DNA of 64,000 nt from Rhizobium sp. AC27/96 (GTDB lineage: Bacteria; Pseudomonadota; Alphaproteobacteria; Rhizobiales; Rhizobiaceae), in contig NZ_LXKN01000022.1 in NCBI RefSeq assembly GCF_001692325.1, positions 1 to 64,000 on the forward strand. Reading direction: 5' to 3'. The position numbers and the translations under genes were made by a program. The stretch's first letter is position 1. Every line of letters starts with the position of its first letter. Positions 53,660-62,060 of this stretch are shown in pieces. The notes beneath the pieces are model-generated. The model was not told where the DNA came from, did no database searches, and was given only the letters and a program-made list of their open reading frames with translations.

Positions 53660-54528
53660 CGGCTCGCCCCCGCATCGTAATTGGTCATGACGGTATAGAA
53701 GACCCAGGACAGAAGCAGCACGATCAGGAAGTAGACGAGCGACATGGCTGCCGCCGGGCCAAGGTCGAACTGGCCGAGCGCCATCTTCACAAGGTCGATC
53801 GACAGGAAGGTCGTCGAGTTGCCGGGGCCGCCGCCGGTGACGACGAAGGGTTCGGTATAGATCATGAAACTATCCATGAAGCGCAGCAGCACGGCGATCA
53901 AAAGCACCCGGTTCATCTTCGGCAGCTGGATGTAGCGGAAGACCGACCAGCGGGAGGCGCCGTCGATCTTGGCGGCCTGGTAGAAGGCGTCGGGGATGGA
54001 GGCAAGGCCGGCATAGCAGAGCAGCACGACGAGACTGGTCCAATGCCAGACGTCCATGATGATGATCGTCGCCCATGCGTCGGCCGGATCGGACACGTAG
54101 TTATAGTCGATGCCGATATTGACGAGGACGTAGCCCATCAATCCGATATCGCTGCGGCCGAAGACCTGCCAGATCGTGCCGACGACGTTCCACGGGATCA
54201 GCAAGGGGAGTGCCATCAGCACCAGGCATATCGGTACGCCGACGCCCTTCTTCGGCATGTTGAGCGCGATGAAGATGCCGAGCGGCACTTCGATCGCCAG
54301 GATGACGAAGGAGAAGATCAGGTTGCGGAACATCGCATCCCAGAAGCGTCCGGACTGCAGGATCTGCTCGAACCACTGCGTCCCCGCCCAGAAGAAGACG
54401 TTGTTGCCGAAAGTATCCTGCACGGAATAGTTCACCACCGTCATCAGCGGGATAACGGCGGAAAAGCCGACAAGCAGCAGCACGGGGATGAGCATGAACC
54501 AGGCTTTGTTGTTCCAGGTCTTGTCCAT
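53656..54528 (-). CDS. glpP: ABC transporter permease (GlpP)
   Basis: 290 residues, MalF/UgpA branch, with six membrane segments beginning AWFMLIPVLLLVGFSAVIPL. The EAA loop is seen around IPDAFYQAAKIDGASRWSVFRYIQLPKM. It forms the translocation pore with GlpQ. It begins 2 bases after glpT and its stop overlaps the glpQ ATG. Confidence 0.88.
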   Translation of the reverse strand: MDKTWNNKAWFMLIPVLLLVGFSAVIPLMTVVNYSVQDTFGNNVFFWAGTQWFEQILQSGRFWDAMFRNLIFSFVILAIEVPLGIFIALNMPKKGVGVPICLVLMALPLLIPWNVVGTIWQVFGRSDIGLMGYVLVNIGIDYNYVSDPADAWATIIIMDVWHWTSLVVLLCYAGLASIPDAFYQAAKIDGASRWSVFRYIQLPKMNRVLLIAVLLRFMDSFMIYTEPFVVTGGGPGNSTTFLSIDLVKMALGQFDLGPAAAMSLVYFLIVLLLSWVFYTVMTNYDAGASR

Positions 54529-54530
54529 GC

Positions 54531-55601
54531 TCAGGCTCCCATCTCGATGCGCCAGGAGTCGGCATAGATATTGATGCCAGCCGGATCGAAGGCGATATGC
54601 GGCTCGGCCGGTACGATCTGGTCCTCGCCGATGACGGCGACGATATCCTGACCATCGATCTTGGCGCGCACCACCTTGCGGCGGCCGAGGTCTTCGACCT
54701 TGGTGACGGTGGCGGGAATGCCCTCGCGGCCGATGCGGACAAATTCGGGACGGATGCCGAGTTCGGAGCGGCCGGTGCGCTTTTCCAATGGTGTGCCGGG
54801 CAGCGCGATCGCGCGGTTGCCGATATGCGCATTGCGGCCTTCGATTTCCACCGGCATGACGTTCATGCCGGGCGAGCCGATAAAATAGCCGACGAAAGTG
54901 TGGCGCGGGCGTTCGAACAGATCGTTCGGCGTGCCGATCTGCACCACCTCGCCATTGTACATGACAACCACCTTATCGGCGAAGGTCAGCGCCTCCGTTT
55001 GGTCATGGGTGACGTAGACCATGGTGAAGCCGAAGCGGCGATGGAGCTGTTTCAGCTGCGAGCGCAGCACCCATTTCATATGCGGGTCGATGACCGTCAG
55101 CGGCTCGTCGAACAGGATGGCGTTGACGTCGGAGCGCACGAGGCCCCGGCCGAGCGAGATCTTCTGCTTGGCATCGGCCGTCAGGCCACGCGCCTTGCGG
55201 TGGGCGCTATCGGAAAGGCCGATCATTTCGATGATCTCATCGACCTTGCGCTTCACGTCTGCTTCCGGAACATGCCGGTTGCGCAGCGGGAAGGCGAGGT
55301 TGTCGTAGACGGTCATCGTGTCGTAGACGACCGGAAACTGGAAGACCTGGGCGATATTGCGCTCCTGGGTCGACAGCCGGGTGACGTCCTTGCCATCGAA
55401 CAGGATCCGCCCCTCGGAGGCCTGCACCAGCCCAGAGACGATGTTGAGCAGCGTGGTCTTGCCGCAGCCGGAAGGGCCAAGCAGCGCATAGGCGCTGCCA
55501 TCTTCCCAGCTATGGTTGACTTCCTTCAGCGCGTAATCCGCATCCGATCTGGGATGGTCGTTATAGGCGTGCCTGATGTGGTCGAGGTCGATGCGTGCCA
55601 T
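54531..55601 (-). CDS. glpT: ABC transporter ATP-binding protein (GlpT) with altered signature motif
   Basis: 356 residues. Walker A (GPSGCGKTT), Q-loop, Walker B (ILFDEPL) and the H-loop (VTHDQTEA) are all intact. The ABC signature LSGGQ is replaced by LTADA (RGLTADAKQKISLGRG). The C-terminal TOBE domain is present. It pairs with GlpS, whose defects are complementary, so one ATP site is canonical and the other is degenerate. The gene lies 15 bases after glpS. Confidence 0.9.
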   Translation of the reverse strand: MARIDLDHIRHAYNDHPRSDADYALKEVNHSWEDGSAYALLGPSGCGKTTLLNIVSGLVQASEGRILFDGKDVTRLSTQERNIAQVFQFPVVYDTMTVYDNLAFPLRNRHVPEADVKRKVDEIIEMIGLSDSAHRKARGLTADAKQKISLGRGLVRSDVNAILFDEPLTVIDPHMKWVLRSQLKQLHRRFGFTMVYVTHDQTEALTFADKVVVMYNGEVVQIGTPNDLFERPRHTFVGYFIGSPGMNVMPVEIEGRNAHIGNRAIALPGTPLEKRTGRSELGIRPEFVRIGREGIPATVTKVEDLGRRKVVRAKIDGQDIVAVIGEDQIVPAEPHIAFDPAGINIYADSWRIEMGA

Positions 55602-55616
55602 TGGCGATGTCTCTCC

Positions 55617-56699
55617 TCAGGCGGCGTGTTGCAGGTCCGGCACGACGGCGGCGCCATCGGTGTCGAAGACCATGATATGGCGGGGGTCGATATAGACATT
55701 GATCGCATCATCGACATCGAGGTGCTGGACGCCCTGGGTCAGCATCACCCAGCGGCGGCCGGAAAAATCGAGATGGATGAAGCTTTCCGAGCCGGTGATC
55801 TCGGTGACGGTGACTTTCGCCGGTGCAGCGACGGCTTCCGGGGTTTGCGGCGCAAGTGCCAGATGATGCGGCTGGAAGGCGATGGTGTAGCGGCCATCCG
55901 GCCGATCTTCGAAGCCTTGCGGCACGGGCAGGCGGATATTGCCGTCGAGCACGAATTCTTTACCGCGCTTGTCTGGCATGATGGTGTTCAGCGGTGGATC
56001 GGCGAAGGTTGTCGCGGTGATCAGGTCCTTCGGATTGCGGAAGACCTCGATCGTCGATCCGAATTGCGTGATGCGGCCCTTCGAGAGCGTTGCGGTATTG
56101 CCACCCAGAAGCAGCGCCTCGGATGGCTCGGTGGTGGCATAAACGAAGATCGCGCCGGATTCGGCGAAGATCTTCGGCAGTTCGGCGCGCAGCTCCTCGC
56201 GCAGCTTATAGTCGAGATTGGCGAGCGGCTCATCGAGCAGCACAAGACCCGCCTTTTTGACGATGGCGCGGGCAAGGGCGGTGCGCTGCTGCTGGCCGCC
56301 GGAAAGGCTGAGCGGCAGGCGATCGAGGAAGGGGCCGAGCCGCAGGATGTCGGCGGCCTTCTTCACTTCCCGGTCAATGGTTTCAGCATTTGCGCCGCTC
56401 AGGCGCATCGGCGAGGCGATGTTGTCGTAGACGGTCATGGCGGGATAGTTGATGAACTGCTGGTAGACCATGGCGACATTGCGCCGCTGTACCGGGACGC
56501 CCGTGACATCCGTGCCATCGACATGGATCGTGCCCGTGGTCGGCTTATCGAGGCCAGCCATCAGCCGCATCAGCGACGTCTTTCCCGAAAGCGTCGGCCC
56601 AAGCAGCACATTCAAAGTGCCGCGCTGCAACGTCAGGTTCGTTTCCGCAATATGCGTCTCGCCGCTAACCGACTTTGACACGCTTCTCAGTTCAAGCAC
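55617..56699 (-). CDS. glpS: ABC transporter ATP-binding protein (GlpS) lacking the H-loop histidine
   Basis: 360 residues from a GTG at 56699, which follows AGGGGAG at the right distance (the frame is open to 56720). Walker A is GPTLSGKTS and the signature LSGGQQQR is intact. The H-loop His is replaced by Thr (ATTEPSEA in place of the usual VTHD). Walker B (LLDEPLANLD) and the C-terminal TOBE domain are present. It is the first gene of glpSTPQUV. In R. leguminosarum glpD precedes this set, but no glpD or glpR is seen upstream here. Confidence 0.88.
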   Translation of the reverse strand: MLELRSVSKSVSGETHIAETNLTLQRGTLNVLLGPTLSGKTSLMRLMAGLDKPTTGTIHVDGTDVTGVPVQRRNVAMVYQQFINYPAMTVYDNIASPMRLSGANAETIDREVKKAADILRLGPFLDRLPLSLSGGQQQRTALARAIVKKAGLVLLDEPLANLDYKLREELRAELPKIFAESGAIFVYATTEPSEALLLGGNTATLSKGRITQFGSTIEVFRNPKDLITATTFADPPLNTIMPDKRGKEFVLDGNIRLPVPQGFEDRPDGRYTIAFQPHHLALAPQTPEAVAAPAKVTVTEITGSESFIHLDFSGRRWVMLTQGVQHLDVDDAINVYIDPRHIMVFDTDGAAVVPDLQHAA

Positions 56700-57328
56700 G
56701 ATTTGCTCCCCTCTGTGCACCGCACAATAGCGATGCTGCGACGGATTTTTGGCCGTAAGGGCCGTTTGCTGCCTATTGAATAGTGTCCGGAAGAGTATCT
56801 CCCGGTGGGATCGCTTCTGAATTCATCTGGCAATTTCAATTGACGAGGCCGCCGCGGTCATCGGTGCCCAATGCTGCTTCTTTCCCACAGGCTCGGGCCT
56901 GCGGAACCCTTGCGAGGAGGGGGATTGCGTCAAATTGGATGTAAAGCAAACGCGTGGAAATGCTCCATCGCGGAAACGGTTCGGTCCGCACGAGACCGAT
57001 GCCTGCTTCTCTTTTGAATGGATACGATAAGAGCGGCTGGCGGAGCTGTGCCTCACACCGCAATCAAGGACGTCTATGCTGTCGAAATGACCTTTGGACA
57101 ATGATTTCTCCCCCGTTTCGATTTCTACCCCTCACGCGAAAACCGAAACTGGAAGGACGATAAATGAAGCAAAAGGAATGTCAAACGAAAACTTAATGCG
57201 TTTCAGTTTCGCTTCATAATTCCGATTCCAGACTTGTTTTGAGACGGGATAGCGAAGGCGGGGACTGCCGCAGGCGGCCACGTTCTCCGCCGTCTGGCTG
57301 ACGGCGAAGATGGCTGCAACGGCTGCCG
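56700..57328. other. 629-base intergenic region upstream of glpS
   Basis: It must hold the glp promoter. Its left part shows nothing I can name. Its right part holds a cluster of four GTTT-rich motifs (57115-57212) and a 10-codon ORF at 57163 (MKQKECQTKT, preceded by GGAAGGA). No long ORF in it has coding character. Confidence 0.6.
57115..57212. promoter_or_regulatory. Cluster of GTTTNNGTTT-like motifs
   Basis: Four related elements within 98 bp: GTTTCGATTTC (57115-57125), CGAAAACCGAAAC (57137-57149, reverse), CAAACGAAAAC (57182-57192, reverse) and GTTTCAGTTTCGC (57200-57212). The repetition of the core GTTTYNGTTT suggests a regulator array; candidates are DeoR-type (GlpR-like) repressors, but no known site fits exactly. 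Confidence 0.35.
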
Positions 57329-57856
57329 TTAGATGGAAGTGTCGGCCTTGAGGCCGGCATAGCGCAGGGCGATAAATGCCATCAGGCTTGCGACCGCAAA
57401 GGCGTTGATGCTCAACAATGTTGCGAGCTGATCGCTGTTCCAGGGAAAAACGGGATCCCTGATCGCCCACCACGACGTGGCAAAACAGATGAAGATGAAA
57501 CAGGCAAGCCCACGCTGCCACCACTTCTCAGCTGCGTGAAAAGATACCATCACCAACGCCATGCAGGGAGCGAGAAACAGCAGCGTCGCCGACGCTTTTC
57601 CGAAAATGGCCGTTTCGAAGACGGTATCGAGCGTACCGATGAGTGGTAGGGCCAGCCGAGCGAAAAACGGGGATCGTCCGGCTGCCAACGGGATCGCAAG
57701 AAAGAAGGGAATGGAGACAAGCGTTAGCGCGGATATTCCGACGCCCTGGCCGACCAGCCACCACACATAAAGCGGGTAGAAGGGCTTGTTGGCGATGATG
57801 ACCCAGGCGATCGTCACAGTGGCCCGGGTCAGCGGATCGAGCGTTTGCCGGCTCAT
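57329..57856 (-). CDS. Small integral membrane protein of lipid cluster
   Basis: 175 residues with five or six membrane segments (TRATVTIAWVIIANKPFYPLYVWWL, ISALTLVSIPFFLAIPLA, SATLLFLAPCMALVMVSF, RGLACFIFICFATSWW, LLSINAFAVASLMAFIALRY). No catalytic motif. The ATG overlaps the stop of the upstream methyltransferase gene (ATGA), so it probably acts with it. Family unknown to me. Confidence 0.75.
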   Translation of the reverse strand: MSRQTLDPLTRATVTIAWVIIANKPFYPLYVWWLVGQGVGISALTLVSIPFFLAIPLAAGRSPFFARLALPLIGTLDTVFETAIFGKASATLLFLAPCMALVMVSFHAAEKWWQRGLACFIFICFATSWWAIRDPVFPWNSDQLATLLSINAFAVASLMAFIALRYAGLKADTSI

Positions 57857-58881
57857 CCCGCAGGCTTCAGAAGATAATGGCCGACGCCCCAGACATCGCC
57901 ACTATCATGGCCGAACAGACCGGCGGTCGCCAGGAAGAAGAGCCGCCAGCGTCTTTGCCAGAGTGCACTATCCTTGCCGTAGACCTCAGCGAAGATCGGC
58001 TGGATACGGCCGATTTCGCGATCGAAATTGGCAAGCCAGTCGAGCGCCGTGCGGCGGTAATGCATGCCGGACCATCGCCATTTGCGTTCGAGCGTGAAGA
58101 GGTCGCCGAACCGGCATGGCAGGTCGTGGGCCGGCATGATGCCGCCGGTGAAGAAATGATGAGCGATCCAGTCGGCGGGATCATCATGATCGAAGCGATA
58201 GGAGCGGTATCTATGGGTGAAGATGTGCAGGAAAAGTCTGCCCTCGGGTTTCATCCAGCCGCGAACCCGTTCCAGCAGCGTGCGCCAGTTCGACATGTGC
58301 TCGAACATCTCAACCGAGATCACACGATCATGGCGTTCGTCAGTGGCGAAATCATTCATGTCGGCGGTCACGACCGTGAGATTGGTCAGGCCACGCTTAC
58401 CGGCAATATTGACGATATATTCGCGTTGCGAAGCCGAGTTCGATACGGAGGTGATGCGAGAATGCGGAAATTGCTGCGCCAGGTAAAGCGACAGGGAGCC
58501 CCAGCCGCAGCCGAGTTCGAGAATGCTCATGCCATCCCTGATATCCGCGTGCCTGACCGTCTCGGCAAGAGCCAGGGTTTCCGCTTCCGCCAGCGTCGTA
58601 TCGGCGCTCGGATAGAGGCAGGACGAATATTTACGCTGCGGCCCGAGGACCAATGCGAAGAATTCGGCGGGCACCTCATAATGTTGGCGATTTGCCTCCT
58701 CCGTATGAATCGCTACCGGAAAATTGCCCATCGTTTCGACGAAGGCCCGTTCTGCATCGTCCGGTATTGCCGCCAATCGCCGTTTCGTGCGTCCGCAGAG
58801 GAAATCGATGCCGGCAAGCGTTATGCCATCGGTGAGCGGCGCGCGCTCGGCAGCGTTGATAGCAAAGGCCAGCATATTCAT
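57853..58881 (-). CDS. Cyclopropane-fatty-acid-synthase-type SAM methyltransferase, short form
   Basis: 342 residues. The SAM-binding motif is ELGCGWGS (GCGWG 124-128) and the family HYEVPAEFFALVLGPQRKYSSCLY lies at 68-90. The N-terminal lipid-binding part is much shorter than in Cfa (about 60 compared with 100 residues), and the usual HYDLGNDF has become HYEVPAEF. This suggests a methylase of the unusual fatty-acid branch (UfaM-like?) rather than a cyclopropane synthase. The start at 58881 follows GGAGATCG. It overlaps the upstream DUF1295 gene by four bases. Confidence 0.82.
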   Translation of the reverse strand: MNMLAFAINAAERAPLTDGITLAGIDFLCGRTKRRLAAIPDDAERAFVETMGNFPVAIHTEEANRQHYEVPAEFFALVLGPQRKYSSCLYPSADTTLAEAETLALAETVRHADIRDGMSILELGCGWGSLSLYLAQQFPHSRITSVSNSASQREYIVNIAGKRGLTNLTVVTADMNDFATDERHDRVISVEMFEHMSNWRTLLERVRGWMKPEGRLFLHIFTHRYRSYRFDHDDPADWIAHHFFTGGIMPAHDLPCRFGDLFTLERKWRWSGMHYRRTALDWLANFDREIGRIQPIFAEVYGKDSALWQRRWRLFFLATAGLFGHDSGDVWGVGHYLLKPAG

Positions 58882-59684
58882 GTTCGATCTCCGTGATTGC
58901 GGGATTCTTGTTTGCGAGGTCCGGGAAAGAAGGCATTGACGCGCCGTTGCAGCGCACGGAATTGATCGCCGCGCGAGCGCAGCATGTGTTCTTCCAGCGG
59001 CGGGATTCCGGAGACGTGCACCAGCAGCCAGTACATCAGCGCGGGTGCGAGCAGCGACATGAAACTCATGAATGAGTTTGAAACCGCGAACAGCGGCCAG
59101 GAGCACCAGAACAGCCATTCGAAGAAATAGTTGGGGTGGCGGGAATATCGCCACAGGCCTGTCTCGCAGATCTCGCTCTTTGCCTGCGGTGACTTACGGA
59201 ACCGCGAGAGCTGTGCGTCCGAAATGCTTTCCCCGGCAAGCGCGACCACCGCGACGAGGACGGCAAGAAAATCCAGCACGCGAGGATAGCCGGCGCCATT
59301 TGCCGCCGCGAGATAGACGGCAAGGACGAGAATGAAAGCCGCCAGTGCCTGAACCTGCAGGAAGATGAACAGTCGCCACGCGGCGCTATCGCCCCAGCCC
59401 TCGATGATTTTCGCGTAGCGAGGATCTTCTCCGCTGCCCATGGTGCGCGCTCCGATATGGCTGCCAAGGCGTAGCGCCCAGGCCGCAATGATGATCAGGA
59501 CGGTCATGCGGCGTTCGAAAACGCCGTGGGCGAAAAGGGCTGCAACAATGCCGCCGAGGCCGACGGACAGGGACCATATGGTATCGATCCAGCCGCTAAG
59601 TCCGGTTATGCGCTGCACGAACCAGGACCCGGCCATGGCTAGCGACAGGCCTATCGCTATAGCAACGAGAAGAAACCAATCCAT
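58878..59684 (-). CDS. DUF1295 membrane protein (steroid 5-alpha-reductase-like)
   Basis: 268 residues with about six to seven membrane segments and the DUF1295 hallmarks YSRHPNYFFEWLFW near residue 180 and the early GSWFVQRITGLSGWIDTIWS. The family resembles steroid reductases and isoprenylcysteine methyltransferases, so it may reduce or methylate a lipid. It is the first gene of the leftward lipid unit, divergent from an FAD oxidoreductase. Its stop overlaps the methyltransferase start. Confidence 0.87.
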   Translation of the reverse strand: MDWFLLVAIAIGLSLAMAGSWFVQRITGLSGWIDTIWSLSVGLGGIVAALFAHGVFERRMTVLIIIAAWALRLGSHIGARTMGSGEDPRYAKIIEGWGDSAAWRLFIFLQVQALAAFILVLAVYLAAANGAGYPRVLDFLAVLVAVVALAGESISDAQLSRFRKSPQAKSEICETGLWRYSRHPNYFFEWLFWCSWPLFAVSNSFMSFMSLLAPALMYWLLVHVSGIPPLEEHMLRSRGDQFRALQRRVNAFFPGPRKQESRNHGDRT

Positions 59685-59730
59685 TCATTCACTCGCATTC
59701 ATGCGCATCATCGCGCTGCTATTGGATTTA

Positions 59731-59744
59731 CGGTGATCGCACCG
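59731..59744. promoter_or_regulatory. Inverted repeat in the divergent lipid-gene promoter region
   Basis: CGGTG-ATCG-CACCG, five-base arms, between the divergent DUF1295 and FAD oxidoreductase genes. It contains TGATCG, reminiscent of the -35 (TGATCC) of singlet-oxygen ECF sigma promoters in Rhodobacter, but no matching -10 was found. Confidence 0.3.
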
Positions 59745-59853
59745 AACCGGTTTCGCGCCCGCGCAAAAAAATCTCGCGATGCGCGAAACCAGACTGCTTT
59801 CCCCTGCGTATCTATCTTGTGAACCAGGAAACGGTCATTGGGAGAGCAGGGTT

Positions 59854-61230
59854 TTGACGGGTGATTACGATCGAAACGGAGGCGGACGGCGCCTGAAGAT
59901 TGCTGTTATCGGCAGCGGCATTTCTGGGCTCTCGGCCGCCTGGCTCTTGTCGCAGCGGCACGACGTGACTGTCTTCGAGGCGGGTAATCGCGTTGGCGGC
60001 CACAGCAACACTGTAGAATTCGAAGGTGCCACCGGTCCGGTCGCCGTCGATACCGGCTTCATCGTCTATAACGAAGTCACCTATCCCAATCTGACGGCTC
60101 TTTTCCGCATGCTCGATGTGCCCACGACGGCTTCCGACATGTCTTTTGCCGTCTCGCTCGACAATGGCGGCTATGAATATTCCGGCGGCACAGGCTTCGG
60201 TCTCCTGGCGCAAAAGTCCAATCTCGTCAGTGCGCGCTTCTGGTCGATGATGCGCGATCTCGTGCGGTTTTATCGCAACGCGCCTCGCGACCTCGCGGTG
60301 ATGGGCGGTATTTCGCTCGATGATTACCTTTCCCGCAATGGCTATGGGCGTCCGTTTCGTGACGATCATCTCTATCCCATGGCAGCGGCCATCTGGTCGA
60401 CGCCCGCCATGCAGGTCGGTGCCTATCCGGCAGCAAGCTTTGTGCGGTTCTGCCGCAATCACGGGCTGCTGGAATTGTGGAACCGGCCGGTCTGGCGCAC
60501 GGTCAAGGGCGGCAGCCGCGAATATGTGGCGCGCATGACCCGCCATTTCGCTGATCGCATCCTGTTATCGACGCCGGTGTCGGCCGTGCGCCGCAACTCG
60601 CATGGCGTCGAACTCGCCGATGCCCATGGTGGCCGGCATGTGTTCGATGACGTCGTCATCGCCACGCATGCCGATCAGGCTCTTCGCATGCTCGTCGATG
60701 CGAGCGCCGAGGAGAAGCGTATTCTCGGCGCGTTCCGCTATTCCCGCAACGAAGCCGTGCTGCACGGCGACACCAGCCTGATGCCGAAACGGCGGGCTGC
60801 CTGGTCGAGCTGGAACTATGTCGCCGATACGAACGGCGAACCGAGCCAGCCTGCAATCACCTACTGGATGAACAGGCTGCAGCCGCTCGGAGCCGCAGCA
60901 CCGACCTTCGTGACGCTCAATCCCCGCCGTGCTCCACGGGAAGAAACCGTGATCAGCCGCGAGGTCTATGAACACCCGGTCTTCGATCTCGGCACGGATC
61001 GCGCGCAGAAAGAAATCTGGTCGCTCCAGGGTGTGCGAAACACCTGGTTCTGCGGCGCTCATTTCGGGTCCGGCTTCCACGAGGACGGCATTCAGGCCGG
61101 GCTTGCGGTTGCGGAAGATCTCGGCGGTCTGCGTCGGCCGTGGCAGGTCGCGCAGGAAAGTGCCCGCATCGTCCGCAAGCCGATCATGAAGCCGATCGAG
61201 CTGCCAGTCGAAGTGGAGGTGACCGCATGA
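59854..61230 (+). CDS. FAD-dependent amine-oxidase-type oxidoreductase
   Basis: 458 residues from a TTG at 59854 (GGAG about 10 bases upstream; the frame is open to 59779, with an ATG or other start there possible). FAD is bound by GSGISG (20-25) and by GNRVGGHSNT. The C-terminal WFCGAHFGSGFHEDGIQAGL closes the FAD fold. It is linked by four-base overlap to the DUF1365 gene and then a Cfa. Relatives sit in the singlet-oxygen and furan-fatty-acid regulons of other alphaproteobacteria, where they desaturate methylated acyl chains. Chemistry here is inferred. Confidence 0.85.
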   Translation: MTGDYDRNGGGRRLKIAVIGSGISGLSAAWLLSQRHDVTVFEAGNRVGGHSNTVEFEGATGPVAVDTGFIVYNEVTYPNLTALFRMLDVPTTASDMSFAVSLDNGGYEYSGGTGFGLLAQKSNLVSARFWSMMRDLVRFYRNAPRDLAVMGGISLDDYLSRNGYGRPFRDDHLYPMAAAIWSTPAMQVGAYPAASFVRFCRNHGLLELWNRPVWRTVKGGSREYVARMTRHFADRILLSTPVSAVRRNSHGVELADAHGGRHVFDDVVIATHADQALRMLVDASAEEKRILGAFRYSRNEAVLHGDTSLMPKRRAAWSSWNYVADTNGEPSQPAITYWMNRLQPLGAAAPTFVTLNPRRAPREETVISREVYEHPVFDLGTDRAQKEIWSLQGVRNTWFCGAHFGSGFHEDGIQAGLAVAEDLGGLRRPWQVAQESARIVRKPIMKPIELPVEVEVTA

Positions 61231-62060
61231 GCGTGGATCTTCGCTCGGCATTGTTTCCCGGCCATGTCACACATGCGAGGCTGAAGCCGAAACAGCATAG
61301 GCTTTCCTATCGCATCTATTCCCTGTTGATCGATCTGGACGAGCTCGATGGAATCGATCGGCGGCTGCGCCTGCTGTCGATCGACCGCTTCAATCTTTTC
61401 TCCTTCTATCGCAAGGATCGTGGTGATCGCTCCGGCTCCGATCTCAAGACGCAGGTGGAGCAACGCATGCTTGAAGCCGGCATCGAACCGGATGGCGGGG
61501 CGATCCGGCTGCTTACCATGCCGCGGCTGCTCGGCTGGGCCTTCAATCCGCTCAGCGTCTTCTTCTGCCATGCGCGGGATGAATCGCTGAAAGCTATCCT
61601 CTGGGAAGTCGACAACACATTCGGCGAACGCCATGGCTACATGATCCCCGTCGAAGCAGGCGCCGGGCCCGAAATTGTCCAGCATTGCGACAAGGCCTTC
61701 TATGTCTCGCCCTTCATGGACATGGATCTGCGCTACAAATTCCGCGTGTCGCCACCGGACGAGCTGCTTTCGATCCGGATCGAGACGTTCGATCGCGACG
61801 GGATTGTGATGACCGCCCGGCATTTGGCACGCCGCACCGCGCTCACGGACGCAGCCCTTCTCAAGGCATTCTTCGCGATCCCCTTCCTGACGCTCCGGGT
61901 CGTTGGCGGCATCCATTGGGAAGCGCTGAAGATCTGGCTGAAGGGCATCCGCCTGCGCGTGCATCCAACTCCACCACAAGAGCCTGTTTCATTCGTCCGC
62001 CCATCATACGCAGACGGCAAGGCATCCCATCGAAAGGTCGATGTTCATGAGCCCGTTTGA
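61227..62060 (+). CDS. DUF1365-family protein
   Basis: 277 residues of a family always found beside Cfa-type methyltransferases and FAD oxidoreductases. Seen are LFPGHVTHARLKPKQHRLSYRIYSLLIDLDEL at the start, and LGWAFNPLSVFFCH and YVSPFMDMDLRYKFRVSPP further on. The role is unknown; it is often named in unusual fatty-acid gene sets. The ATG overlaps the stop of the FAD oxidoreductase. Confidence 0.87.
   Translation: MSVDLRSALFPGHVTHARLKPKQHRLSYRIYSLLIDLDELDGIDRRLRLLSIDRFNLFSFYRKDRGDRSGSDLKTQVEQRMLEAGIEPDGGAIRLLTMPRLLGWAFNPLSVFFCHARDESLKAILWEVDNTFGERHGYMIPVEAGAGPEIVQHCDKAFYVSPFMDMDLRYKFRVSPPDELLSIRIETFDRDGIVMTARHLARRTALTDAALLKAFFAIPFLTLRVVGGIHWEALKIWLKGIRLRVHPTPPQEPVSFVRPSYADGKASHRKVDVHEPV

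Noticed and set aside
54597..56678. A 693-codon + strand frame opposite glpS and glpT
   Set aside because: It runs across two unambiguous ATPase genes and is their complement, as expected in GC-rich DNA.
57163..57195. A 10-codon ORF (MKQKECQTKT) with a good ribosome site
   Set aside because: It is too short to be claimed as a gene, and it overlaps the GTTT-type motifs. It may be a leader peptide but nothing supports that.
57132..57524. A 130-codon minus-strand frame overlapping the membrane protein gene
   Set aside because: It is out of frame with the membrane protein at 57329-57856, has no start site and reads as random sequence.
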